Below are positions 44,319 through 52,570 of a stretch of 56,957 bases of DNA, piece after piece; within the stretch, counting starts at the first letter, position 1; each line of letters starts with the position of its first letter. The notes below the pieces were generated by a model. It was not told the DNA's origin, searched no databases, and saw only the letters and a list, made by a program, of their open reading frames with translations. Source of the stretch: an uncultured Bacilli bacterium (GTDB lineage Bacteria; Bacillota_I; Bacilli_A; RF39; UBA660). The stretch lies in contig CANRPY010000008.1 in assembly GCA_947632595.1 (NCBI GenBank), positions 1 through 56,957 on the forward strand, in the 5' to 3' direction. A program made the position numbers and the translations under genes.

Positions 44319-44344
44319 TTCAACCTCTAGTTGAGTTATTTTTT
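44316..44344 (+). terminator. Rho-independent terminator
   Basis: TAATTCAAC and GTTGAGTTA pair over 9 bp (one G.U) with loop CTCTA, followed by TTTTTT. It overlaps the regulator's stop codon. Confidence 0.8.
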
Positions 44345-44368
44345 ATGGAAAAATGTCGAAAAAGAAAG

Positions 44369-44374
44369 TATAAT
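44369..44374 (+). promoter_or_regulatory. -10 box of the thioredoxin-like lipoprotein gene
   Basis: TATAAT lies 19 bases before the start codon with AGGTGATG between. Confidence 0.55.
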
Positions 44375-44393
44375 GAAATACAGGTGATGCAAA

Positions 44394-45095
44394 ATGAAAA
44401 AAATAATTACAGGAATGATGATTGGTATAATATTATTTTCCTTAACAGCTTGTAAAAAAGAAGAAACAAAAACAGATGCCTCTCGTTTTAAAGAAGAATA
44501 TGAAAGCCTAAATGGAACCAAAAACTCTTCAGGAAAAACCATACGTGAGATAGAAATAGGAGAAGACAATCCTATGATTTATCAATCAACAAAAGATATC
44601 TTAAAGAAAATGGAAGACAAAGAAACCTTCGTAGTATACTTTGGTTTTGCAGAATGTCCATGGTGCCGTTCTATGTTAGAACAATTTCTAAAAAGTGCGA
44701 AAGATAATGGAATCGATTCCATTTACTATGTAGATGTACAAGAAATAAGAGATACCTATCAAATAAATGATAATGGGGAAGTTGTAGAAACCAATCCTGG
44801 AGTAGATGGATATAAAGAATTAATTGAAAAAATGAAAGATGTTTTAGCAGACTATACTTTAACAACAGAAAATGGCGAAGAAGTAATGGTAGGAGAAAAA
44901 AGAATCTATGCTCCAAATGTAGTCGCAGTAGTTGCAGGTCAACCAGAAAAAATGGTAGAAGGAACAAGTGAAAAATTAGAAGATCCTTATTCCAAATTAA
45001 CCGATGAGATGAAAGAAGAAAGCTATAACTCCTTCAAATGTTTATGGGAGTGTCTACAAGAAAATACACTTTCTTGTAAAAAAAATGCATGTTAA
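44394..45095 (+). CDS. Thioredoxin-fold lipoprotein
   Basis: The 233-residue lipoprotein has a signal peptide ending in the lipobox LTAC (C20 to be lipidated). A thioredoxin-like domain (about 60-200) holds the active site CPWC (C88 and C91 in FGFAECPWCRSM). The C-terminal 20 residues contain four more Cys (CLWECLQENTLSCKKNAC), unusual for this family. The layout resembles bacteriocin-transport accessory proteins, which act outside the membrane in disulfide exchange. Its own promoter and terminator make it monocistronic. The partner protein is not in view. Confidence 0.82.
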   Translation: MKKIITGMMIGIILFSLTACKKEETKTDASRFKEEYESLNGTKNSSGKTIREIEIGEDNPMIYQSTKDILKKMEDKETFVVYFGFAECPWCRSMLEQFLKSAKDNGIDSIYYVDVQEIRDTYQINDNGEVVETNPGVDGYKELIEKMKDVLADYTLTTENGEEVMVGEKRIYAPNVVAVVAGQPEKMVEGTSEKLEDPYSKLTDEMKEESYNSFKCLWECLQENTLSCKKNAC

Positions 45096-45124
45096 AAAGT
45101 GATTCGTAAGAATGACTTTTTTAT
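45094..45124 (+). terminator. Rho-independent terminator
   Basis: AAAAAGTGATTC and GAATGACTTTTT pair, except for one G.G mismatch, around GTAA, followed by more T. Confidence 0.7.
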
Positions 45125-45128
45125 TTTA

Positions 45129-45137
45129 TGGTATAAT
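45129..45137 (+). promoter_or_regulatory. Extended -10 promoter of gpmI
   Basis: TGGTATAAT (TG 45129-45130, TATAAT 45132-45137) lies 21 bases before the ATG. Confidence 0.75.
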
Positions 45138-45158
45138 AAAATAGTTAGGAGGAATAAA

Positions 45159-46679
45159 ATGAAACCTTTAGTTTTATGTATATTAGATGGCTGTGGAGTA
45201 AGAGAAGAAAGCGATGGGAATGCATTTAAAAATGCCGATAAACCAACATTAAATCATTTATTCGAAAAATACCCTCATTCGATCTTACAAGCAAGCGGAA
45301 AAGCAGTAGGTCTACCAGAAGGCCAGATGGGAACAAGTGAAGTAGGGCATATGAACCTTGGATCAGGAAGAGTAGCTATGCAACCACTAGAGACGATTAC
45401 TGCTGCCATTGAATCAAAAGAATTTTTTGAAAATAAGAAAATAGTAGAAGTCATGGAACACGTAAAAAAAGAAAATTCCACTCTACATATTTTCGGATTA
45501 TTATCGGATGGAGGAGTTCACTCTCATATCAATCATCTTTTAGCACTATTAGAAATGTGTAAAGAAAAAGAAGTAAAAAAAGTAGTATTTGACATCTGCT
45601 TAGATGGAAGAGATACCTATGAGAAAAGTGCATTAACCTATTTAAAACAATTAGAAGACAAAATGAAAGAATGCAATCTAGGTTCTATCAATACCATATC
45701 CGGTAGATATTATGCAATGGACCGGGACAATAACTTTGATCGTCTGAAGTTAGCATACGATGCCATTTGCTATGGAGAAGGCCCAGTCTACTCATCTTAT
45801 CAAGAATTAGTAGAAGACAATTATCAAAAAGAAAAATTTGATGAATTTGTAATTCCTGGAATCATCGAAAAAACACCTCTACAAGATAACGATGGAATCA
45901 TTGCCTTTAACTTTAGAAAAGATAGATTACGAGAAATGTTTACGTTGCTATCGAATCCAAAAGCATATGAAAAAGAAGCAAATGAGAAGAATCTACAAGT
46001 AAAAGAATTTAAAAATCTAAAAGTATTAACAATGTATCCTGTAACAGAAACCGTAACTTGTCCTCATGCATTTGATGACCTAGATTTAAAAAATATTTTA
46101 GTAGATTATCTTCACAACAATGGACTAAGTCAATTAAGAATTGCAGAAACAGAAAAATATCCTCATGTAACATTCTTCTTTGATGGAGGAAAAGAAGTAG
46201 AATACCCTGATATGAAAAAGATTCTAATTCCCTCTCCAAAAGTCGCAACTTATGATTTAAAACCAGAAATGAGTGTTTATGAAGTAACAGAAAATTTCTT
46301 AAAAGAAGTAGGAAATTATGATGTAACGATTATGAATCTTGCAAACGGAGATATGGTAGGACATACGGGCGTTTATGAAGCGGCCAAACTAGCAGTAGAA
46401 CACATGGACAAATGTATAACAAAAATCTATGAAAAAGTACAAGAATTAGGTGGAATCTTAATCATTATTGCAGACCATGGAAACTGTGATGTAATGTGGG
46501 ATGAAAATCATAATCCAGTAACCTCTCATACAACGAATCCAGTTCCATGTATCATAACAATGGATCATATCAAACTAAGAGATGGTAAACTAGCAGATAT
46601 TGCTCCAACGATGTTAGAAATCCTAGGTCTGCCAATTCCAGAAGAAATGACAGGGCAATCTCTAATCATAAAAGAATAA
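45159..46679 (+). CDS. gpmI: 2,3-bisphosphoglycerate-independent phosphoglycerate mutase
   Basis: The 506-residue enzyme interconverts 3- and 2-phosphoglycerate in glycolysis. It belongs to the alkaline-phosphatase superfamily and binds two Mn ions. Signs are LCILDGCGVR at the N-terminus, the phospho-acceptor Ser S60 in GTSEVGHMNLGSGR, DGRDT, ITISGRYYAMDRD-like text, FNFRKDR, and the metal ligands in NGDMVGHTG and IIADHGNCD. The start is the ATG at 45159, 6 bases after the perfect site AGGAGG; upstream in-frame starts lie in the promoter. It is not in the usual gap-pgk-tpiA cluster here; it stands alone between a lipoprotein gene and a WXG100-like gene. Confidence 0.96.
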   Translation: MKPLVLCILDGCGVREESDGNAFKNADKPTLNHLFEKYPHSILQASGKAVGLPEGQMGTSEVGHMNLGSGRVAMQPLETITAAIESKEFFENKKIVEVMEHVKKENSTLHIFGLLSDGGVHSHINHLLALLEMCKEKEVKKVVFDICLDGRDTYEKSALTYLKQLEDKMKECNLGSINTISGRYYAMDRDNNFDRLKLAYDAICYGEGPVYSSYQELVEDNYQKEKFDEFVIPGIIEKTPLQDNDGIIAFNFRKDRLREMFTLLSNPKAYEKEANEKNLQVKEFKNLKVLTMYPVTETVTCPHAFDDLDLKNILVDYLHNNGLSQLRIAETEKYPHVTFFFDGGKEVEYPDMKKILIPSPKVATYDLKPEMSVYEVTENFLKEVGNYDVTIMNLANGDMVGHTGVYEAAKLAVEHMDKCITKIYEKVQELGGILIIIADHGNCDVMWDENHNPVTSHTTNPVPCIITMDHIKLRDGKLADIAPTMLEILGLPIPEEMTGQSLIIKE

Positions 46680-46736
46680 AAAGAATTGTCAATTAAACAA
46701 GAGTTTTTAAAAAATAGTAGAAAACAAAAGAAAGAA

Positions 46737-46745
46737 TGATATAAT
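46737..46745 (+). promoter_or_regulatory. Extended -10 promoter of the WXG100-like gene
   Basis: TGATATAAT (TG 46737-46738, TATAAT 46740-46745) lies 22 bases before the ATG. Confidence 0.75.
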
Positions 46746-46767
46746 ACTAATATAAGGTGGTGTGATT

Positions 46768-47181
46768 ATGGTAAGTAGTGGAACAGTAAACGGTGACGCA
46801 TCAAGCGTAAGTTCTCAATTATCAAGCTACTCTTCTGCAATGAGTGAGTTAAACGGTTCATGGCAAGGAAGTTCCTATGATAGTATATCTTCTCAAAGCA
46901 GTAGCTTTGTATCAGAGTACCAAGGAGCAATCACTTCTCAAATGTCAGCCTTTGCCAAAGCAGTAGATTTGTATGCAAAATATAAAACAGCAAAACAAAA
47001 TGTAGAAATAGCAAAAAGTAATTATAATACAGCATTTACAAAGAGTGATACACAAGCCTTAGCACAATCTGCCAGAGATATATCAACCTATCAAAAACAA
47101 TGTGCAGACTTAAAATTTCAAATTGAAGCGGCTCTTCGAGAAGCTTCTTCTACCAAGTTACATGCCTCATCATTAGGATAG
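46768..47181 (+). CDS. WXG100-like protein (T7SS substrate or partner)
   Basis: This 137-residue, all-helical, Ser/Ala/Gln-rich protein has NGSWQGSSYDS, the helix-turn-helix WxG motif, at about residues 29-39. It has no signal peptide, as expected of ESAT-6/WXG100 proteins exported through the EssC machine. A C-terminal tail of about 45 residues extends beyond the usual 100. The start is the ATG at 46768 after AAGGTGGTGTGAT; the GTG at 46762 lies inside that site. It is monocistronic with its own promoter and sits 31 kb from the effector module, so a shared secretion system outside this window is inferred. Confidence 0.8.
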   Translation: MVSSGTVNGDASSVSSQLSSYSSAMSELNGSWQGSSYDSISSQSSSFVSEYQGAITSQMSAFAKAVDLYAKYKTAKQNVEIAKSNYNTAFTKSDTQALAQSARDISTYQKQCADLKFQIEAALREASSTKLHASSLG

Positions 47182-47186
47182 AAAAC

Positions 47187-47216
47187 AAAAAGAATAGAAA
47201 AATCTATTCTTTTTTT
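47187..47216. terminator. Bidirectional terminator between convergent genes
   Basis: AAAAAGAATAGA and TCTATTCTTTTT form a 12-bp stem around AAAA, with T-runs for both strands, between the WXG100-like and M16 peptidase genes. Confidence 0.85.
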
Positions 47217-48445
47217 ATAGTTAATAATGAATAATGAGAAAAATCTAAATCTCTTATTTTTTGTACATAATCATCATACTGGAAATGATAGACATCTTCC
47301 ACTTGATCTAAGTAAGGATAATCATAATACAAGATATTATTGATAAAGGGAAAAATCATTTTAAAAATATTTTCCTGTCTTAAAATTAAATTAAGAATAG
47401 CATTTTTCTTATCGACATCAAATATCTCCTCATCAAAAAAATCAAGGTTATGGACTTCTTCCAAAACTGCATTCAAGAAAACTTGAGGCTTTTTCGTATA
47501 AGCACCAATCGTAACGATAAGAAAATGATCAAAAATGGAATCTCGACAGCATATAGAACCCGTAATAACCTTTTCATCCACTAATTTCTGATGTAGAGAA
47601 GAAGGAATATCAAAAGCAGAATGATAAAAAACATTAAGATAAAAATCTAAATTTAATCGTTCAATATTTGTATAAGAACTTATATCTATTTTAAAAGAAA
47701 CTTCTGCATAATCCATAGGAGAAAGAAAAGAAAATTGATCTCTTTTTTTTCGAACCGATAAATCTTCTGGATAAGGAAGAACTTCAACATCTCGAAAAGA
47801 AAATTTTTCTTTTTGAAAAAAACTACGAATTTCCTCCAAAACTTCTTCTTTTTGAAAATTACCCGCAATAACAATAAACTGATTCTTAGGCTGATAAAAA
47901 GCATCATACAACAACTTTACTTGTTCAATCGTAATACTCTCTACTTCTTGTAGAGTCCCTCCTACATCTCGAAAATCCACATGAGGAAATAGATTTTCCA
48001 TTCTTCTTCTATTCGCATAATAAAATTTATTATCCATTCTTCCCCGAATTTCTTGATAAATAGGATTTTTTAACTTCTCTAATTTTTCTTTTTGGAAATC
48101 TACATGATAAATCCCATCTAATAAAGTTTGAATTCCATATGCTACATCATAAACAGTCTCAAAATAATAACTCGTAACAATAGGAGAAGTAGAAGCATTG
48201 GTAGACATTTGCTTTTCCCCAAGTTCTGTTAAAAAGTTTCCTCTTTCATTACACTCTACAAGATAATGTTCCAAAATATGAGCAACTCCATCTGGTAGAG
48301 ACCATTCTTTTCCATCATAGAGAAAATGTTTTGTCGCTCCTCCACAATAAGTATTGAATTGAAAGAAAGTAGAATGTCTTTTAAAGTCAGGATAAAGATA
48401 GACAGTTAAACCATTATCTAAAACAACAGTATCTAATTTATACAT
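47204..48445 (-). CDS. M16-family zinc peptidase, active subunit (YmfH-like)
   Basis: The 413-residue protein has the inverted zinc motif HxxEH at H56-E59-H60 (AHILEHYLV) and the third ligand E132, 76 residues later, in PIYQEIRGRM. That spacing is the one used by M16 peptidases. No signal peptide is seen. It is transcribed left and overlaps its partner gene by 8 bases; in Bacillus the YmfF/YmfH pair has the same order. The substrate is unknown. The ATG has GGAGGGAGACC directly upstream. Confidence 0.88.
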   Translation of the reverse strand: MYKLDTVVLDNGLTVYLYPDFKRHSTFFQFNTYCGGATKHFLYDGKEWSLPDGVAHILEHYLVECNERGNFLTELGEKQMSTNASTSPIVTSYYFETVYDVAYGIQTLLDGIYHVDFQKEKLEKLKNPIYQEIRGRMDNKFYYANRRRMENLFPHVDFRDVGGTLQEVESITIEQVKLLYDAFYQPKNQFIVIAGNFQKEEVLEEIRSFFQKEKFSFRDVEVLPYPEDLSVRKKRDQFSFLSPMDYAEVSFKIDISSYTNIERLNLDFYLNVFYHSAFDIPSSLHQKLVDEKVITGSICCRDSIFDHFLIVTIGAYTKKPQVFLNAVLEEVHNLDFFDEEIFDVDKKNAILNLILRQENIFKMIFPFINNILYYDYPYLDQVEDVYHFQYDDYVQKIRDLDFSHYSLLTIKKE

Positions 48446-49694
48446 GGTCTCCCTCCTTTAAAAAATACTTGGTATCAAGAACAATTCGATCTAAAAAGAG
48501 AATAACATCTTGAGGAGTAATCGTAACAATTTTTTGATAATACTCTTCTGTTGAATAATCAATTTTTAAATCTTTTATAATGGCATCTTGAAATAAACTA
48601 GTTTTGTCATCTAGTAGACGAACAAGTCCAACTTTAAGACGATCTTTAATATTTTGAAGTAGTGGAGCAATCAACTCCTCATCCCGAAGTTGTTCAAAGA
48701 CTTCTTGAATTTTTTCTTGTACTAAGAAAACGCTATCGGAATGAATCGATGCATAAATACATAAAAGGCCATAATTATCATAAGTAGAAGCCCCACATGA
48801 ATAAACAAGATCGGCCTCATCCCGAAGTCTTTTACTTAAAAGTCTAGAAGAAAGAGAAGAAAGCAATCCTCTAACAACCCCTAAAAGGAATTCATCCTCT
48901 TCCTTCATATCCTTCACTTTATAAAAAGCTAAATAAACAGAATCTCGAAATTGAGATTGTTGCGTAACTTCTTTTGGAGGAGTAACAACAGGTAAATAAT
49001 TCTTTGTCTCAATAGAAATCGTTTTAAGAGAAAAAGAAGTACGATACAAATATTTTTGACATAATTCTTCCATTTTCTGGTCAGAAACATTTCCAAAGAT
49101 ATAAATAACCGGTTGATTATTGTAAATAGTATCTAAATAATGTTGATATAACTTCTCGGGAGTTACCTCATCAATTTGCTCTGGATAAAGAGCAAGAGAA
49201 GAAGAAAACCTGCCATCAGGATCCACAATCTTCTTCGCATGAATAAAAGCATAAGAATTAGGATCTTGTAAAGTATTTTCAATCTCCATTTTTAGATTTT
49301 GAACTTCTCGCTCAAACTCCATTTGACAAAAACGATTATTTTCGACTTTTGGATGATAAATCATTTCAGAAAAAAACTGAAATTGTTCTTCGAGTAAATC
49401 TTCTCCTAGTGCCTTGGTATCAGGAATCATAAAGTGAAACGAATACTGAGAGTCTTGAATCAAAGAAGAATAAGAACAAAAAGAACTCAATAGGAATAAT
49501 CGTTGGGTTGCCATGGTAAACTCTCTCTCCGTAGGATATTGAGAAGTAACAGAATGAAGAATTCTTGGTAATAAACTAGGATAGGCAAGCATCTCCTCAT
49601 CCCTTGGAAAAGGAAAAATCACTTGAATTTGAATAGTTTGAAAATCTTCATTATGAATAATGATTGGCTTATTTTGTATGGTTATTGTTTTCAA
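48438..49694 (-). CDS. M16-family peptidase-like subunit without zinc motif (YmfF-like)
   Basis: The 418-residue protein is an M16 homologue by overall build and by pairing with the active subunit, but the place of the HxxEH motif reads PRILHSVTSQYPTERE, so it cannot bind zinc in the normal way. Such a catalytically dead half forms a clam-shell with the active half. I chose a TTG start at 49694, 5 bases after AGGTGAT; a GTG at 49703 is part of this site. The promoter on the minus strand is TGGTATAAT just upstream. It is translationally coupled to the active subunit. Confidence 0.8.
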   Translation of the reverse strand: MKTITIQNKPIIIHNEDFQTIQIQVIFPFPRDEEMLAYPSLLPRILHSVTSQYPTEREFTMATQRLFLLSSFCSYSSLIQDSQYSFHFMIPDTKALGEDLLEEQFQFFSEMIYHPKVENNRFCQMEFEREVQNLKMEIENTLQDPNSYAFIHAKKIVDPDGRFSSSLALYPEQIDEVTPEKLYQHYLDTIYNNQPVIYIFGNVSDQKMEELCQKYLYRTSFSLKTISIETKNYLPVVTPPKEVTQQSQFRDSVYLAFYKVKDMKEEDEFLLGVVRGLLSSLSSRLLSKRLRDEADLVYSCGASTYDNYGLLCIYASIHSDSVFLVQEKIQEVFEQLRDEELIAPLLQNIKDRLKVGLVRLLDDKTSLFQDAIIKDLKIDYSTEEYYQKIVTITPQDVILFLDRIVLDTKYFLKEGDHV

Positions 49695-49711
49695 AAAAAT
49701 CACCTAAAAAA

Positions 49712-49720
49712 ATTATACCA
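49712..49720 (-). promoter_or_regulatory. Extended -10 promoter of the M16 operon
   Basis: On the minus strand TGGTATAAT lies 17 bases before the TTG start codon. Confidence 0.7.
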
Positions 49721-49741
49721 AAAGTTGACAAAGATTTATAG

Positions 49742-49747
49742 TATAAT
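49742..49747 (+). promoter_or_regulatory. -10 box of the tsaC-like gene
   Basis: TATAAT lies 21 bases before the ATG at 49769. A TTGACA at 49725-49730 is only 11 bases upstream, too near to be its -35 box. Confidence 0.5.
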
Positions 49748-49768
49748 AAAGGAAAGGATGGAATTTAT

Positions 49769-50380
49769 ATGATAACAAAAAAATATAATTGGAAAGAAGA
49801 AATCAAAGAAGAAGAACTTCAAGAAGTAATCAAAATATTAAAGCAAGATGGAGTGGTCATATTCCCAACAGATACTGTATATGGAATTGCTTGTAATAGT
49901 TTGAGTGAAAAAGGAATTGCAAAAATCTTTGAAATTAAAAATAGACCAAAAGAAAAACCCATTAATGTATTAACAGATTCTGTGGAAAAAATAGAACAAA
50001 TTGCGAATTTACTAGAAAAAGAAAAAACATTAATGGAAAAATATATGCCAGGGGCTCTTACCATGATTGTGGAGAAAAAAGAATCTCTACCAAGCATATT
50101 AACATCATCTCTACCAACAGTAGGAGTAAGAATCCCAAACAATGAGATAGCTCTTGCAATCCTAAAAAACTTTCCATATCCTCTCGCAACAACAAGTGCC
50201 AACACTTCTGGAGAAGAAGCAGGAGTAGAAGTAGAAGATTTCACAAAAACATTTGATGGAAAAGTAGATGCCATAATCGATGGAGGACCAACAAAAATAC
50301 AAATAGCATCTACCATCATAAAAGTAGAAGAAAATAACATAAAAGTCTTACGAGAAGGAAGCATAAAAATAACAGAATAA
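49769..50380 (+). CDS. L-threonylcarbamoyladenylate synthase (TsaC/YrdC type)
   Basis: This 203-residue YrdC-domain protein makes the threonylcarbamoyl-AMP used for the t6A modification at position 37 of ANN-decoding tRNAs. Signs are FPTDTVYGIACNS near residue 34, KNRPKEKPINVL (basic substrate pocket), PGALTMIV, and TTSANTSGEEA near 148. It has only the YrdC domain and lacks the C-terminal Sua5 domain of the longer form. It is monocistronic and divergent from the M16 pair. Confidence 0.92.
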   Translation: MITKKYNWKEEIKEEELQEVIKILKQDGVVIFPTDTVYGIACNSLSEKGIAKIFEIKNRPKEKPINVLTDSVEKIEQIANLLEKEKTLMEKYMPGALTMIVEKKESLPSILTSSLPTVGVRIPNNEIALAILKNFPYPLATTSANTSGEEAGVEVEDFTKTFDGKVDAIIDGGPTKIQIASTIIKVEENNIKVLREGSIKITE

Positions 50381-50403
50381 TTCTTTTTTTGAAAAATAAA
50401 GTA

Positions 50404-50412
50404 TGCTATAAT
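50404..50412 (+). promoter_or_regulatory. Extended -10 promoter of the zinc-ribbon/TPM operon
   Basis: TGCTATAAT (TG 50404-50405, TATAAT 50407-50412) lies 25 bases before the ATG. Confidence 0.75.
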
Positions 50413-50437
50413 AAAGATAATTATAGTAGGTGAAGAT

Positions 50438-51550
50438 ATGAATGAAGCAAATACCATTTCAGAACAAGCATTAGAAAACAAGTGCCCCTCTTGTACCGCA
50501 TCCATAAAGTTTAATCCTACCATAGGAAAGTTTAAGTGTGAATATTGTGGAAGTGAATTTACATTAGAGGAATTAAAAAAATATAGTAATAATGCCGCAA
50601 CCGATGCCAATAACGCAAGCAATCCCCAACAACAAGCAACAATAGAACAATCCATACCAGCAGATAACTATAGCAACTACATATCATATAAATGCGAAAG
50701 TTGTGGAGCAGAAATAGTGACAGATGAACAAACAGCTGCCACGTTTTGTGTTTACTGTGGAAATACTGCCATTCTAAAAAGTAAATTATCAGGACAATTT
50801 ACTCCAAACAAAATCATCCCTTTTGCAAAAGACAAAGCCTCTGCAGTAGAAGCCTTTAAATCTTTAAAAAAGGGTAGACCTTTAATGCCAAAAGATTTTT
50901 GTAATGAACAAAATATTGAAAAAATAAGAGGAGTCTATATTCCTTTCTGGCTATACGATATCTTTGTATCAGGAGATGTCGAAATGCATGGAGAAATTAT
51001 TACCCATTGGTCAAGAGGAGATACTCGTTATACCAAAACAGATATCTATAAAGTCATCCGTGGAGGAACGATGGCATATAAAGGAATCCCTGTAGATGGA
51101 TCTTCTCGTTTTGATAATAATATTATGAATAGTATCGAACCATTCGATTATTCAGCATTTCTTCCTTATAATCATGCCTATCTGTCAGGCTTTTTAGCAG
51201 AAAAATATGATGAAGAAGGAGATGCCAATTTCGAAGAAGCCAAAAAAAGAGCCCTTAATTCAACAAGAAACTTTATGCAAGCAGATGCTACCATGTATAC
51301 AGCAAAAGCAATCGAAAAAGATACATTGCTTCCACAACAAACCAATCGAGAATACGCGATGTTACCCGTATGGATGGTAAATGTAAAATATAAAAACAAA
51401 CCTTATATTTTCGCAATGAATGGACAAACAGGAAAATTTATTGGAAATATTCCTCTAGATGTTACAAAAACCATTCTCTTTGCCATCATAATTTTTATCA
51501 TTGTGGTAATTGTTGGGTCTATCATAAGCTATGTAAGCTTTCATTTATAG
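50438..51550 (+). CDS. Double zinc-ribbon membrane protein
   Basis: The 370-residue protein has two zinc ribbons (about 12-38 with CPSC and CEYC; 87-110 with CESC and CVYC), a central alpha/beta region (about 120-330) containing RGVYIPFWLYDIFVSGD, and one C-terminal membrane segment (about 345-366). Such proteins are usually labelled TFIIB-type zinc-ribbon proteins, but there is no reason to think they act in transcription. It is followed 12 bases later by a TPM gene; this pair recurs in Firmicutes and may act together at the membrane. The molecular role is unknown. Confidence 0.75.
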   Translation: MNEANTISEQALENKCPSCTASIKFNPTIGKFKCEYCGSEFTLEELKKYSNNAATDANNASNPQQQATIEQSIPADNYSNYISYKCESCGAEIVTDEQTAATFCVYCGNTAILKSKLSGQFTPNKIIPFAKDKASAVEAFKSLKKGRPLMPKDFCNEQNIEKIRGVYIPFWLYDIFVSGDVEMHGEIITHWSRGDTRYTKTDIYKVIRGGTMAYKGIPVDGSSRFDNNIMNSIEPFDYSAFLPYNHAYLSGFLAEKYDEEGDANFEEAKKRALNSTRNFMQADATMYTAKAIEKDTLLPQQTNREYAMLPVWMVNVKYKNKPYIFAMNGQTGKFIGNIPLDVTKTILFAIIIFIIVVIVGSIISYVSFHL

Positions 51551-51562
51551 GAGGTGGAAAAG

Positions 51563-52495
51563 ATGAAAAGAATCAAAAAAATAGTTCTTCTTCTATTCAC
51601 ATTACTCCTATGGATTACTCCTGCTTTTGCAAAAGTTCCCGTAACATATGATAGAAATACATTAGAAAATTATGGGGTAAAGAAGAAATGGAAAGTAACA
51701 AGTGAAAATCAAGCAAATGTCATGCGTTCCCATGCAGTAGATAGTGAAGAGAAAATATATGACTTTGCAGGAGTTTTAACAGATGATGAGTATAACAGTT
51801 TAAAAAAACAAATTGAGGAATTTATCCAGAAAACCAATATGGATTTAGTCATATTAATAGAGAGTTTTCCCTATTATCAAGATAGAGAAAACGAAGACTA
51901 CGCAGTTGACTTCTATGATTACAATGACTTTGGTATGTTTAATGATAATTATAGTGGAACTCTATTATTTAGAAATACCTATGAATCCAATCCATACTAT
52001 GATATGTATAACTTCGGAGTAGCACAGCAATACTTTGATCAATCAAGAATGGACATCACATTAGATGGTATTTATGATAATTTACATGCTGGAAATTATT
52101 ATGAAGGATTCTCTAGTTTTATCAAATACTTAAGTAACTTTTATGATGCAGGAATGGCACTAGATGATTATGAATTAGATGAAAATGGTTTTCTACAAAA
52201 GAAATACGAATATCCATTCATAGTAATCTTTGGAGCAGCATTTGTCATAACGGCAATCATCATGGGAATTCTAATCTCAAAAAATAAAATGGTTAGAAAA
52301 GCAACACAAGCAGAAAATTATCTAGATCAGTCCTCTGTTCAAATTACCAATCGGCAAGATATCTTCTTGACGACTCATACGACAAGTTATACCGTATCCA
52401 GCAGTAGTGGAGGCTCATCTGGAGGTGGCGGAGGTCACTCCAGCAGAGGATCATCCGGTGGAGGTCACACCAGTGGAGGAGGACGTCACGGATAA
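51563..52495 (+). CDS. TPM-domain membrane protein with Gly/Ser/His-rich tail
   Basis: The 310-residue protein has a Sec signal segment (about 4-25, ending TPAFA), an external TPM domain (about 55-190; KIYDFAGVLTDDEYNSLKKQIEEFI is the family's opening), a membrane segment (about 213-235), and a cytosolic tail ending in Gly/Ser/His repeats (SSGGGHTSGGGRHG). TPM domains occur in YgcG and photosystem-repair proteins. The His-rich tail could bind a metal. The start is the ATG at 51563 after AGGAGGTGG, not the GTG inside that site. Confidence 0.85.
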   Translation: MKRIKKIVLLLFTLLLWITPAFAKVPVTYDRNTLENYGVKKKWKVTSENQANVMRSHAVDSEEKIYDFAGVLTDDEYNSLKKQIEEFIQKTNMDLVILIESFPYYQDRENEDYAVDFYDYNDFGMFNDNYSGTLLFRNTYESNPYYDMYNFGVAQQYFDQSRMDITLDGIYDNLHAGNYYEGFSSFIKYLSNFYDAGMALDDYELDENGFLQKKYEYPFIVIFGAAFVITAIIMGILISKNKMVRKATQAENYLDQSSVQITNRQDIFLTTHTTSYTVSSSSGGSSGGGGGHSSRGSSGGGHTSGGGRHG

Positions 52496-52570
52496 AAAAA
52501 GAAAAATTTCATATAAATTTCACAAAAATAGTATATATTGAAAGAGTAAACAAAATAATGAGGTGAAAAA

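Noticed and set aside
49725-49730. TTGACA as -35 box of the tsaC-like gene
   Set aside because: It is only 11 bases from TATAAT, too short for a normal spacer, so it was not joined with the -10.
49819-50655. Long open frame on the minus strand (278 codons) opposite tsaC
   Set aside because: It is fully antisense to the clear YrdC-domain gene and the start of the zinc-ribbon gene, has no ribosome binding site, and its translation resembles no protein. It arises from codon bias of the opposite strand.
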